DNA of 64,000 nt, taken from Heterobilharzia americana. Its lineage: Eukaryota > Platyhelminthes > Trematoda > Strigeidida > Schistosomatidae. The position numbers and the translations under genes were made by a program. Below are positions 12,401 through 26,800 of this stretch, piece after piece. The notes under the pieces were generated by a model. It saw only the letters and a list, made by a program, of their open reading frames with translations. It did no database searches and was not told the origin of the DNA. Within the stretch, counting starts at the first letter, position 1. Every line of letters begins with the position of its first letter. The DNA lies in the NCBI GenBank assembly GCA_944470555.2, contig OX104127.1, positions 132,929,113 to 132,993,112 on the forward strand. The letters run 5' to 3'.

Positions 12401-15400
12401 CCTTGGCGTTTAAAGCGATGGGTACGAGGTTTGAGTGTCAGTGGGAACAACATGACTGGGGTGCAGGTATATGCAGCTGACGAGTCCCAAATAGGACGAA
12501 ACGCGCATCCTGGGTTCTTCTTCTAGCCACACCCAACCAGATTGTTAACTGTTACAAAGTTGATATGTGGTTTCTTTTCTAATGCAGTTTTTCTCACATA
12601 ATATGCGTGCTAGGTAAGGTACAGTCGAATTCTTATACTTAGCTGTACGAGCGTACAGTCTTATGTAGTGTCTTCTCATCCTCCCTGAGGAGATACAAAG
12701 AGAGAGTTGTGAATCAAGTGGATGCTCAGTGTCAGTCTTAATTACTGTAGCTAGTTGCTTGCTAGAATCCAAATGTCTGTCAACTAGACTGTTAATCAGT
12801 TGAACCAGAGGGACAGTATGCACTCTACTGACTGCTTTCAAAACCCTACGCAATATAACATAGTCCTATTTTAGTAAACCAGGAAAGATCAACGGAGAAC
12901 AATAGAGAAGAATAGGTAAAATGAAAGAATTAATAAATCGTAAAAGTTGAAGTTGAGTTATACCAGAGAGCCTTAGTTTCTTTATATAATATGTTAAACG
13001 AAAGATTTTGTTGGAACTCAACAAAATATGAGATAATCAACAAAGATCTGAAGTAAAACTCAACCCAAGATAGTTAACACTCAATTTACTTTCTGTACAA
13101 ATATCATCAATGCAACAGGGGTCATGAAACTTGAGCAGCTCACACAAGTCTTGTTTACGCCTGAGGCTAAAGTTAACAGTCTGACGTTTAGAAGGGTTCA
13201 ACATGAGACCATTTGAGAGAGACCATTGGTCAATAAGACACAAAAATCCATTTAATTCAAAGAAATCTGGGTGAAAGTTAACTGGAATAGACACCGTCAA
13301 GTCATGAACCTACTTAGTGAAATTAGTTTCAACAGAATAAGGTAAATCATGCAAAAAGAATGAAAACAGAAAAGGAGAAAGTACAGCACCTCGAGACACA
13401 CCAGCTTCAGTAAGCAGTGAAGTGGAGAGCTTCCTTTTATAGACAGTATACTATTTCCTTTCAAAAAAATAAGAATACAGACGCTTTGTAACCCATGACT
13501 CAGTTGAAGCTGTAGAAAGCTTATATAACAAGAGTGAAGTAGGAACAGAGTCAAAGGCTGAAGAGTAATCCAAAAAGGCACAACGAACATACTTAACACC
13601 CTTGTCTAGGCTGGAGACATTATGATTCAAGGTAGTGACAGTATCTAAATTACTTCTCCTCTGTTGTAAGCAAATTTTTTTGGATCTCTGAAAACCATTA
13701 GTGAAGGCACAATCACAAGGAGAAGTAATTTCTCCATTGTCTTCAAAAAAGGGGAAGTTATACCGTTGAGTGGAAACGTAACATCTGATCCAGAAGATGA
13801 CTTAAGCGCAAGTACAACTTTGATCTCCTTCCAAGCAGCGGGTATTGTGTTTCTAAAAAACAATGCATTGAAGATATCTTCAAGACGATGACACAAAATA
13901 TTTGGACATTTTCTAAATATAATACTCGAAACACCACCAGGACCTAAGCTTTGGGATGGATTCAAGGATTTAAGACATTTAAACTCATCATGTGTATTAA
14001 AACCAGGAAAGCAGCGATTCATTTGGCTATGGACATTAGAAAAGAATGAAATCAACTTGCTGACTTGTTAACCCCGTTTAATAAAAAATTCAGATGATAT
14101 TTCACATTCATTACAGAGATTTATCTGGTATTACTAACCAGCAATTTTATGAGACACTACTATTCCGGTTGGTTAAAACTTTGAATAAGAACCACACTGA
14201 TGGTCAAATAATTTGAACTCTACTGATTTATCGGGTATTCTTTTCATGCCTTCGATTCTCAATATAATTTACCTTAGTGTAGTGCATGATCTACTTTTGA
14301 ATACACAGAAGACGGCTAATAATGAGATTTATAAACAGAGAAATGATGTGACAATGGATTTCTTATCGACAACCATTAGGAAACTAAACTTTTACACGAG
14401 ATATATGGACGAAATATTTATCATATGTGATTATACCAGCCGTGTGATGAAAGTTCTTATGACAATTACAGGTTGATACCCATCTGTTCAAATGATGCTA
14501 TGAAAAATAAGACTCAACATTCTCCTTTTTTGATGTTCTGTTTACAAGGAGAGTTAGCGGATCTCTGAATAGATCGATTTGTAGCAAATATACATACAAT
14601 AAACAGCTAACAAGTTTCCATAATTTCTTTCCTACAAATAAGAAAAGCAACTTCGTTTCCTATCGTCATGTGAACTTGAGATGTGTTCAGAGAAATAGCT
14701 TAAACTTCAAAAAATTATTTGTAGAAAATGACTATCCACTATGCTTTGTGGATTCTAATAATGAACGGGTTATAAGACATCTAAATAGTAACAACGTGTC
14801 TATAAGGAATATCTGCTTAAATTTCAATTTCACAGGTCATATCGCATATGAATTTCTTAAGAAATGTCTATTAAAACTAATAAGAAAATCATTTTATGGC
14901 GCTTTTATGCGAATAACCTTCCCTGGTCTCATCTTTTGTTCCATCCTAGTGTTAGAAAAGTGCTACATTTATTCTTCAATTTGATGTCCATCTACTTGTG
15001 TATGTGCTCCTGTAGGCACTAGGTACATAAGACATTAATTGAGAAAAATTTCCCGTCACGTTCAAGGGGAATGGCCTTCCTGTATGTCTTAGCAAAGGAG
15101 AGTATAGTGCCATAAATTTGTCTATCCTTGGGCGTATAGTCGATTATATCCATTCAGCCTCCAACTCATCATTTGACGGTATTTACAAGGTTAAACCAAA
15201 CTTGTCAAAAGGTGCACGCATGCATCAACTTTATATCGAAGAAGCATTGGTGATACGTATTCATAAACCAGGATTGTATATACGGGAAGACGTTGTGCGA
15301 TCTTAGACCTAGCTCATATTATTGACCATGTGTTTGTCATAGATTTCTTACTTTATTTCATTCTATCACAAGATTATATTTTCATATCTAAGTAGTAAAT

Positions 15401-17819
15401 CGCATCTCTTTGCATGTAGTCCGACTGATGTTCACATTTTTAGCTTCATACAGTCTTCACTTGATGACTTACCTATCTTCCAGCTTCCATTTTTAGTCCC
15501 CAGTACTTTTCAGTCGAGTTTGATGCTTCATGAAATGTTATCCCTACTCATACTAATGTAATGTACAGTTCCACACAGTGTAAAAATGAAACATGAATAT
15601 ATGGGAAAACAAATTTGTTTTTCTCGACATTAACTTAAACATAGATACGGTTGATCGTATAGTTATTGAAAGGAAATCGGCACAAAAAGAATTTCTTTCA
15701 CTAAAATTTCTGTTTTTATACTTCATCATTTTGTCTGATCATGCATTTGAAATTGTAGGAACCGATCTTACGATTGAGGGGGAACACCAATGTGTAATGA
15801 ACCAAACTTCATTCAAACCATCAACTGGCTTGCGATAACTTCTCAGTGTTGGTGTTTGCATATATCACAAAATTGATTCTGATTGCAAACTGATATGGTC
15901 TCGTCAATGATAGTCGTTCTGTAGCTTCATCACTGCCTGATTACTGCAGGGTAACCAATTTCATTTTATCTAGTCCTTGGTGCGGATTGAATTTTGTTGA
16001 TCATTTTACAATTTAGCCACTAGGCTGTTGAGTCAACATCTCGTTAAACTTAGATATTAGCTGGATGGAGGTAATCGACTCGAATAGCTGAGTGGTAACG
16101 TCTGTAGCTAGAGCACTGGCGGACACTGGTTCGAATATTAGGTTGGACACCAGTTCCGTAGAGGTTGCTTAACGAGTCCTGACAAACACGAAGCCTAGGT
16201 GATTCAGGGCTTCTTGCCGATGGCCACCATCCAACTAACATCTGGAGACGATTTCTGCTGATATACCTCTTAACACAGTGTAAAACAGATGTTTCCTACT
16301 ACTCGGTGTTCAGAAATTCTTCAACTGTTCATCTTTCAGGTTAAAAGCTATGATTTGGCTTGATTTTGTTACCTAACATCAATATTACTTCTTCATTTCA
16401 ATATACATTTTACTTTTTTCCAACAACTGCTACATTATTATTTGTCCTTCGGGTTCCTGGTGGAACATAGGGCTTCAGAAGCACGTAGCCATTTCACTCT
16501 CTTCACTAGTCTTTCTAACCTGGCACCACGACTGCCCACAAGCTTTCATTTCTTCCTCACACAATCTCCTCCATATCACCGTCACCTGGGACGGCTAACT
16601 CGTCGTTTCTGCTTTGGGTTCCACTCAAGGACCTGGTCTATCTCATGATGTTCTCAAACTATCTTCTCAGTGTATGTCCAATACAATCGATCTGCACTTT
16701 CTTCTTCTGCATATTTGTTGGGTGATGGATTGTTGGTTGGTTTGTCGCGAGCCACAGTGAGATTCTTGTTGCTTATTCTTTGTGGTCATGTGATCTGATG
16801 TGTAGTATTGAGTGAGCGTAGATGGCAGGTGTTGATGATGTATGTCTGTAGTTTGTTGGAAATGCTTTGCGTAACGCGTCGTCAAGTCTCTGAACTATGA
16901 CACGGAAGCACTGAGTTGATGTTGGTGTTGGAAATCGGAATCTTGTTGACGCAATATGGTGAGTGCAATGCAATGCAGTGGAGTGGAGTTGAGTTGAGTA
17001 GATCTTCACTCTGATTTTGGTGAATGCAGGAAGGGCCTGTCTGTTTGTGTTTCCGATCGTGGTTGCTTTGACATCATTATCTGTGCCTTTGCTGCCTGTA
17101 ATTGAGACGATGCTGCCTAGGTAGGTGGGTGAAAGAGACAACTTCCTTTAGATTTCTCCTGTTGATGGTGGTTGATGCTTGTTGTAGATGCTGGTTGGGT
17201 ATCTTCATCACCTCTGTCTTCTTTACGTTCACGTGAAGGAAGTGCCGTCTTCGCTGCCCTGCCTCTTCTGCCTACTTGTTAGTTTTTATCTGTAAATCTT
17301 GGAGTTTGTGCGACATTAGACATAAGTCATCATCGGCAAAATGCGAATCTTCTGGGGTCTTTTCATCAGTCTATCAAATACCCCTTTTCTAGCTTCTCAT
17401 AGTTTGCTGTATGATCCAGTCGAGTCGACAACGATCAGGAAGATCATCGGTGATAGTAGGCAACCTTGTCTTATTCCTGTCTTCACTTCATAGGTATCAC
17501 TGAGCTTTCCATTATGAATCACTTGGCGTGTAGCATCATCATATAGCATATAGCTGGTGTTGAATGAAGTTGATAAAAGTGTGTGGCACTGAAAGCATAT
17601 CTTGGATACACAAACGCATTCAGTCGATGAAACGTAATTAGATTGTGTTAAACAGATAAACAATTCTCTCTTCCCATTCACTACGTGTTATTTAAAATTT
17701 TAAATGAGAAGTTTTGCTCTTCTTGTTTCACTTTTGTTTATCTGTGTTTTATCAGTATGGATTTGTAATGTTAAAAATAATCAAATGATTTTAAGAGTAT
17801 TTGTGAAAGTGGATGTCCT

Positions 17820-17855
<36 letters not shown>

Positions 17856-20800
17856 GGAGGACGCGAATGATGTCTAACCAGTGGTGAAAGTCATTAGCAC
17901 AACAGTTATTCATTCGCACTTTCTACAACTTCAGTATATCGTTTACGTTTTTTTGCCCTGTACATGGTAGCAAAAGTAGTGCTGATGGCATGAAAAGTCA
18001 CAATAAGCCTAACTAATAAATTGACAATCAGGAAAAGAGGTTGATACAAACTTACCTATTAAATAATAGACACAAATGTATTGAATATTTAAATTACTGG
18101 GATATGAGGTTTTTTTTGAGCGCAGTAAAACAAATTAGTGCTTAGCTGTTCCTATGAATTTCATAAGTGATAGGAAGAGATTAAAATACCGATATAGACT
18201 GACAATGTTATTGTAGTGTTAATTTCTTTTTTAAACAAAAAAATATATCACATCTCCTTTATCTAGTATGTAAATGATTCTTTAATCATTGAACGCTTTT
18301 TTTGTAAGTTAAAGTTCCAATAATTTCTTGGTGGAGTAGATGTATTGGTTTCCTTTGTTTTATTTTTATACAACGGATATTTTCACCTTTGCTTTCGTTA
18401 CAATGATCACTACTCATACTTGTAATCACTATTGAACAAATTGTAATTAAAGACTGAAAAAAACTATTTTACCTAATTACACATAGATATTATTATTACA
18501 AATCAATATCATGTGTAAATATGAGGTTGCATAGATTTGCTTTACTTCGTATATGTAGATTTTAATAAGAAATCGGCTGGTTTCTATTGTTTAAACTTAA
18601 CGCCTTAAACATTGAAACATTAAACAAGTATTTTGTGTTTTTTTTGAAAACAACGGAAATTAAAACCCACTAATATCGATACTAATTATTTGTGCAATAG
18701 ATAAGTCACCTTCTAGGGTGAATAAAAGTTACAATTGTTTCAGTGAAACTGGATGAGATTTTCTGCGAATTGAGTTTAATGATTTTCAGCATGTAGTATA
18801 ATCTATTTATTTTCTAAATACTCTTGTTGACTTGTAGTTTATAACCAATAGGTGAATACTATTCTCGGTCGATTACCATCTGTTTGTCACTTTTGAATAT
18901 TTCATCTTATATGATATAGTTTATTCACGAGAAGTTACTCAGAGCAATCATATTTTCATAGCACTTTTCATGACTTATTGATGTTAGCTGAAAAACGTAT
19001 TGAAATTTAATGTCTCAAATGAGAGGTACAAATGAAGAAAAACGACAGACAACTATCAGTCTGTTGGTTAAACACATGAAGTGTCGTGTAAAAACTCACT
19101 GATTGATTATTCAGATTTAAGGTGGAAACTGGAGGCTTACGCGTACAACCATCATATCAATATCTTCACTCAAATATTGTCAGTTTACATTTCCACCTTC
19201 AATGTGGTAATGAATCTTTAGAAGAAGAAGATAAGAAAAATGTAACTAAATGTTTAAGATGTGGAAAAGAAACGTTGTTAATTTTACTCATTTATAGGCT
19301 TAAATTTTAAGCTGCTGAAAGTTTTTCATCGAATATGTTACATTAAACTGTACCACTTAATTTTGTTTTAATCATTCAAATGCATCCTCAAATAGCTTGG
19401 TGTACACTCGTGCATTTTAAAAATGTTTTCAACCTATTGTATTGTTTATAATACTGTTATTATTAGCATTATTTACATATAATAATGATTTTTGAAAATA
19501 CTATACAGGGAGTACATTTCTTGAAGTAATATACATTGAGTACTTTATGCTGTATCATACATAAACTGATTATTCTTCTTATCTTAGTTACTGAATCTGA
19601 ACTGAGTTAACTGTCACACGAATATGTAGGTAGGTTGAGTATAAATCACCATTATTGTCATCAGCATATGCTTTTAGTGAATTCTTATCACTATGCCTTC
19701 AGGAAGATATAAGAAAAGTTTATTTCAAAACCTTATAACCCTTCAGTTGATGTATCATATTTTGAATCATTGAATCTAACTTTATCATCGAGTATTAATC
19801 CCATTAACTCATCATTTTCGATCTTTCAATGTTCACTGTCACGTTAAACACTGTCATTTGTTTAAAATAAATGATTTCATGTGTTTTAATATATCGCTTA
19901 TTTATGAATGTAGTTAAAGTATCACTAAAATAATTCAGAGCTACATTATTTGTTTAAATCACAGTGGTGTTAAGTATGTAATGATTTTGCAATTATACAT
20001 GTATTGTTCGTGTCTAATAATCACCAGTAGTGATGTTATTAAAATCATTGAAAAATATATACCTACTGTTATTCTACCCTATTTCAGCTTAATAAAGATA
20101 GTAATGCGTAATACTGTAGAATATAGTGTTCTTTTCTTAAAGGTCATTTGTGTAATGACTGCGTGTTTACATGATTAAACTGGAGTAACATATTCATTTG
20201 CTTAAAGTGGTTAGCATAAATTAATGATCATGGTGTATGGATGATAAACTGACGAATACTATCATCAATGTCACAATTGCCTTTGATCAATTAACTCATA
20301 TTTAGATTGGGATGACAAGTCCTGACTGGGCAACCAGTGTGAGTACAATTAAGCGACAGTAATGCGTCACTAATTCACATGACAGTCGGGCGAAATTGAC
20401 TGGTGTTTGAAGTGAAATGCGAACCTGGTTAGCAGTCGGACCTTGTAGCTCAGTTGCTAGAGCATCAGGCTGGAAACCCAATGATCACTGGTTCAAATCC
20501 GACCATGGTTCAAATTTTCCTTTCACCTTCAATCATCACCCGTATAAATACTAATCTTCCAAACCACGGCTACCTCAGATAATTGAACAGACAGTCTATT
20601 TTTTGTATACTCATGCATATATATATCTATATATACGCTTTTTGTTGCAAGTAATGATGAAGACTATAGAACCCAGCTTTGTTTAAAAGTTTTTGGTTTG
20701 TTTCAAAATGCTTGCCGGTTGTACTAGTTCATATGTCCTGAATTTCATTGGATAAAATAAATAGAACTATGCTTATCTGACTCTTTAATTCCATCTAGTC

Positions 20801-23800
20801 TACATTTGTTGTTTCCAGTCTGATTTAACTTTCATACTTTGTTTACTTTAGCTTATTTGAATAGTGTTGCGTACTCGAATAGGAAATTGTTATTCCTAAA
20901 CTTACTTTGATTCAATCAGTCAATTAAGTAGTCATTTAAACTCTGTCATTCAGGTTTTCAACTATGAAATACTTGGGCTTGACATTAGATCGATAGTGAA
21001 CAGTTTCGAAGTGCATTTTTGTGATATCATACATAATAATAATGATTATAGATTTATTCTGGAAATTCTTTCGAGAATACTGCACAGAATTTTCACCTTG
21101 TCATACATCATCGATTGGACAGATATATTGTATATGCATACATAATAAAATAAGCACAGATTACATATAAAGGATAAGGATATTTACTTACTTTCTTGAA
21201 AATGGAGAGTTAACTTAGATAAACAGTCACATCAACAATTAGATTCATAATACATAAATAACAGCAAAACTGTTAGTTAATTAGTTTGCTTTCAGAGAAC
21301 CAAAGTTCACTAGTTAGTTTATTTCTAATAGTTCCTCACATTGAATACAAGCTAAATACGGTATTATTGTAGAGTTTTTATATTTAGTACGTGCATAAAG
21401 TCTTATATACTTACTCCTTGTCTTTCTAGATGATCGACACGTAGACATCTTTAAGTGAAAAGGATGCTAGTCATGTGATAAAATAAATCCTGCCAGCTGT
21501 TTACATGCTTTAATATGTTTGTCCACAACAGTTTTAATTAGAAGGTTCAGAGGTACACCTCTAGTTCTGCTGACAATCTTCAAAGTTCTACTCAATATAG
21601 CATAGACTTTTTTCAGCAAGCCAGGAAAGAATAGAGGGGAACAATGAAAAAGAATAAGCAAGATGCATGAGTTTATGAAACACAAGAGAAGAGGCTGAAT
21701 TATACCAGATTCTCTCAGCTTTCTTTTGGAAATTAGTAAGATATGCGAAGAATACGAAAGGTCCAAAGAAAAACACATGGCTAGATAAATCACACTTGCA
21801 ACATTCCTTACCACACAAGCAATAATAGATTAAGAATCATGTAGGTTATGTTTGCATCTGAAAGTAAAGTTTATAGTCTGATATTTTGAAGAATTAAACA
21901 CAAGACCATTCATGAAGCAACAATCTGTTGAAGAGGAGACAGATATTGAAACTATCAGATCATCAGAAAATTTTAAAAAATTGATACTACCTGAATATGG
22001 CGTTTCAGATAGAAAGAAAGAGAAAAGACTTGGGGAACCACTAGCTTCAGTAAGTTTTCGCTTTAAAGATGAATACTTAGTCAAAGGAATTATTTATCAT
22101 TGTAATAGCCGTTTCGAATAATCACACTTAGAAGTTTTTACATTCTAGCCCATAGAATTCAACCTTTGAACGTTCACAAAACAAGTGCATATTCATTAGA
22201 AAGCTGATTTTTTATGTTGAATAGGGAGATCATTGTTTGTTTTTAAAATCTCAGCTAGATTATATCACTGAAATATGTTTTATGTCGAAGTTATCTAATT
22301 GAATTGACTGTTGGTTTAAGCCATGTAGGACGATGCAGACTAGGTGGTTGGGGTCCGCAGGACAAGAGGAACCAGTGGTTGGAGACTCTAGGTGATATGG
22401 CTCAGAACCGATGTGAGTGGCGCAGATGTACACACACATTATCCTCATCTTAACTACACTATACCGAATCTCACCATTTTGTCGCTTCTCTTTCCTTTCT
22501 TCTCGTACTTTATATTTCTTTTGACTGCATTCACTTATCTTCATCCTTCACCTCACTACCTTTTCTACTTGATGAACTGACGTGAGGTGTGGCAACTCGG
22601 ACCGTTACGCAGTAATGCCTGGTCCTATGTTGATAATGATTGATATCTAGTGAAATACTACCATAAACATTTTAATTATTCCATAGAGATGCGAAATAAT
22701 CTTGTTTTTATCGATTCCATTTTATTAATTGAATAGTCTTAGCTTAAATAGATGAACTGACATCAGTTGGAGGAACATTGGAAATCTGAGAGTACTAGAC
22801 CTCCAGATAGAATTAATCTAGCACTCAGTGGTGACTAGCTTTGAGAGGTGATTTTGAAGCTCCAATAAGATATCGTGACCAGTGGAGTCGACCAACTCGA
22901 ATATGAAGACAGATACTCAGCGGTGACATTGGGTGTAGGTTGTGATATCTCGTTAAATGGCAGAAAGAGGAGATATGAACTATTGGATTCCGACTCAGTG
23001 GCTCAATGGTAACGTGCTGGCCACGAAACCTGAAGGTCGCGGGTTCGATGACTGGTGGGGCGGAGTTGTGGTTGCGCACTGCTGAGGAGTACCATACTAG
23101 TGGGACGAGACAGCTGTCCAGTGCTCCAAGGAATCCAATATTCCTCCAACTTATGTCAGTCCATGGTTATTTCCAACCTAAAATCAATTAATAAATCCCC
23201 ACGAACCTCCAGACAGAATAATTGGATTAGTCTGTGGTAAAATGAAATGATTTGATAAACTGTAGCTCCACCTAATTATTATGTCTTTACTCTTCTTTTA
23301 TAACATAGCGAATAGATGTGATTCCTTTGTGGTGCTATCGTGAAACTTTTCAGTAATCAAAATACATAAATACCAAGATGACTCTGCAGATTCAATGGCT
23401 ACCCTAACGAATGCTGAGATAGCCAATCAGGTTTCTGTATTTTATAGAAAACTACCTTCTCAGATGGAATACAAAAAACTGATTCGTTAATTCTGCAGTT
23501 GTTGAGGTGCCTTTAAAGTTATTTCTAATGTATAATCTTACCTCTGTAACTCCAAAGACCACCCAAACAACTGCTGAAGTAAACAATAAAAGCTCTGAAT
23601 TTTATGAGAATATTACTTATCCAGTCGACAGAAATAAATCTAAGTGATTCTTTTAATCGTTGCAAGAGTAGTCTTTAAAGTCACTCTCCTATATCCAATG
23701 TTGAATGGGTTCTGCTCATCAGTCAAAATAGTGTTGCTAACAAACTACTCAACTATGATATAGAGACATGGAATACATTCCTACATTCCTTAACTGTAAA

Positions 23801-26800
23801 AAAATCGAAAGTTTATAAAATTTGGTATATATCACTGAAACACACACTGACAAGTTGGTGCGGTACTCCTCACAAAAAGGTATAAGTTGAAATTGTCAAA
23901 CCATTCATCCATCCAAATCAACTTATGATGAACCATTACTGCGTAATGGTCCGAGTTACCACAGCTCATATCAGTACATCAAGTAAAAAGGCAATGAAGT
24001 GGAAGGTGAAGAAAAGAAAATCCAGTCAAAAGAAAAACAAAGTACTCAAAGAGAGAAAGGAAGAATGAGAAATAGGTGAGATTAGGTATAGGGTCGTTAA
24101 GATGAGGATAATGTGTGTATACATCTGCACCACTGACATCGGTTCTCAGTCATACCACCTACAGTCTCCCTCCAACCACTGGTTCCTCTTCCACCGCGCA
24201 CCCCGACCGGATGGTCTGCATCGCCCCACATGGATCAAACTAACAGTCAATGACCTCATACACTGATGTCATGTCTTAGTCTGGCAGAGAGCCTCGAGCC
24301 TTTTTCCAACCTGAACCTACTTCAGCCAACATTGTGTGACAGAGCGATCGGTGACTAGACATACGTAATACGTACCCCAACCATCCCAGTCGATGAAGGT
24401 TCACAACCACATCAACTGACTCACTTACCTCTTCTCCCCAAAACTCTACACCTGACTTCTGCCTCACTCATGTGGTGACACCACGGAATACCGTCTATAC
24501 TACGAAGGCGACGGTGGTCAAACACCTGAAGCCAGCTTTCTCATATCCTCCACCTTCAATGGCCATGTTTCACAGCCACACAGTAGAACAGACCGGAATG
24601 CTGTGCAGTACACGCCACCCTTAATAGACAGTCGGATTTCACGTCGGTGCCACAGGTGGCGTAAGTCCGCAAAAGCCAACCGAGCCTTTTGTATTCGTGC
24701 AGAGATTTTGTCGGCCACTGAGCCATCAGGGCTGATCCTACTTCCTAGGTAAGTGAAGTGGTCGACACACTCAATCACTTCACTCTCTATTGTTGGCCAA
24801 GGTGCCGTTGTAAACCAATCCTGGAGCAACAATTTGCATTTGGGTGGTGAGAAACGCATCCCAAACATTCTCAAATTGTCACTCTAAGTGTACAGAGGAC
24901 TCTGCATCTTGTCAGTGCCTTCACCCAACAGGATTATGTCATCTGAGTCTAACGAGAATTCTCCTGTGATTAGGTCAATGTCTGTGTAGTCAGGTGAGGA
25001 GAGAGAGACGTCCATAAGAATATCTATGATAAAATTGAATAAGAATAGAGAGAATGAGTAGCCTTGACGGACGGTCATCGTTACTAATAGGAAATGGAAA
25101 AGTAAACACACTAATAAACCAATTAAAAGTCATTCAGACAACGCTGAAATTAATTTGAAAATTCCGTACTGGTGTAGTTATTTAGACATACCAATTAAAA
25201 CAAGATGTTGCATTGTATATTAAATAATCCTCAGGATTCATATTGAATATTGAAACAAATTCATGTTCTAATTACAAATAACATGATTGTTTTATTTTCA
25301 CTTCACTGTAATGCTTAATTTCATAGTGTAATCCAAAAATATACACCAATCACATTTGAATAGCGGTGTATACTTAAAATCACATGATTAAGTGCGTTCA
25401 ATAGTCAATGAATCTGTTTACTTGTTTGACGAGATAAATTTTTGGTAGGTAGAAAAAAAAGTCAAAACGATTAAGGAACAAAGATTAATTATAATTGACT
25501 TGGTGGTCACTAGTAGTATAGAATGCGCATTTCATCCTATTTCGGACTCGTCAACTGCATGTATCTGCACCTCACCAAGGGTTGGCGTTCCTATTAAGAC
25601 TCGGAACCAGTACCTACCGCTTCAAACGCCAAAGTATTCTCTACTAGGCCACTGAAGCACAGTTATAACAACGTATTTTCAGATAGTATCGAGGCATAAG
25701 AATATGAGCCCATGTGTCTACAGAGGTTGACCCAGTACAATAACGGAGAATGAAAAAAAGTAGTAAGAGCAATGAATTTCGATCGATAAAATGCTCACAT
25801 GAATATGCGTTAAAACCCATAATTCACGTAGAACTCTTGGTGAATATTTAACAACATGTTGATGATGAGGTTAACCGCAATGGATAGAATAACCGTTGGA
25901 CATCTCAATGAAATCTACAAGTGATGGATACATTATTCAATGAAGTATCTAGAGATAACTTACATTATGTGGAATAACCTTGTCAGGTAAAGTAGTTGTT
26001 AACCTAATTCTACAAAATGCGAAGCTCCTGCATCATTTGAATCAGCCGCCTTTGAATGAATATTTTCTGTCTAAGGTGTACAGAATTCATTGTTGAAGAT
26101 ACATGTCACATTGCGAACATCTTGAGTAGAAAATTCATTTATTGAACAATATTTTTCTATACTGTCTTAAAGGCAGACATCAATGTGCCAGTTGATAGTC
26201 CTCAACATTTACTTTTTTTAAATCTTAGCATTCATGCTACATAATACTTCTACAGAAGCATAAATCCTTAGTAGACAGGACAAACATCGCCTCAGAATTT
26301 CATATTAACCCTTTAATAATTTCAATCTGCATTAGTAGTGTCCACTAGGGATGCCCACTGTCACCGATCCTGTTTAACTTTGTTATAGACGTACTAATAG
26401 ACATGACCTTAGGACCTACACCCTGAATGTCTTCCATTTGACTTGAAGTATGCGAACCGTATTAGCCTGATCAATGGAGAAATGCAGGGTCTTATGAAAG
26501 CGCTAAGCAGAAATATGAGTATGTTTGGCATGCGTTCAGCTGGCACCTGTGCAGTGTAAGATGGTGCTGTAGGACTGGTCAGCTGCAAGTACTCCTAGTT
26601 TACTGATGGGGAGTAGAGTGGTGGGATGTGTCGACCACTTCACTTACTTGGGAAGTTTCATCAGTCCGAATGGACTGGTTGCTGACGAAGTCTCAGCTTG
26701 GATACAGAAAGCCAGTTTGACGTTCTCCGACTTGTTTCATCTGTAGCGCCGACTAACGAGATATCCAGCTGTCTATCAAAGGACTAGTACACTAAGTCAC

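Noticed and set aside
24518..24874. A host protein-coding gene of 118 residues conserved at two loci
   Set aside because: The FTYLGS and LLCGCETW blocks are reverse-transcriptase C-terminal motifs; the loci are two RTE-2 copies.
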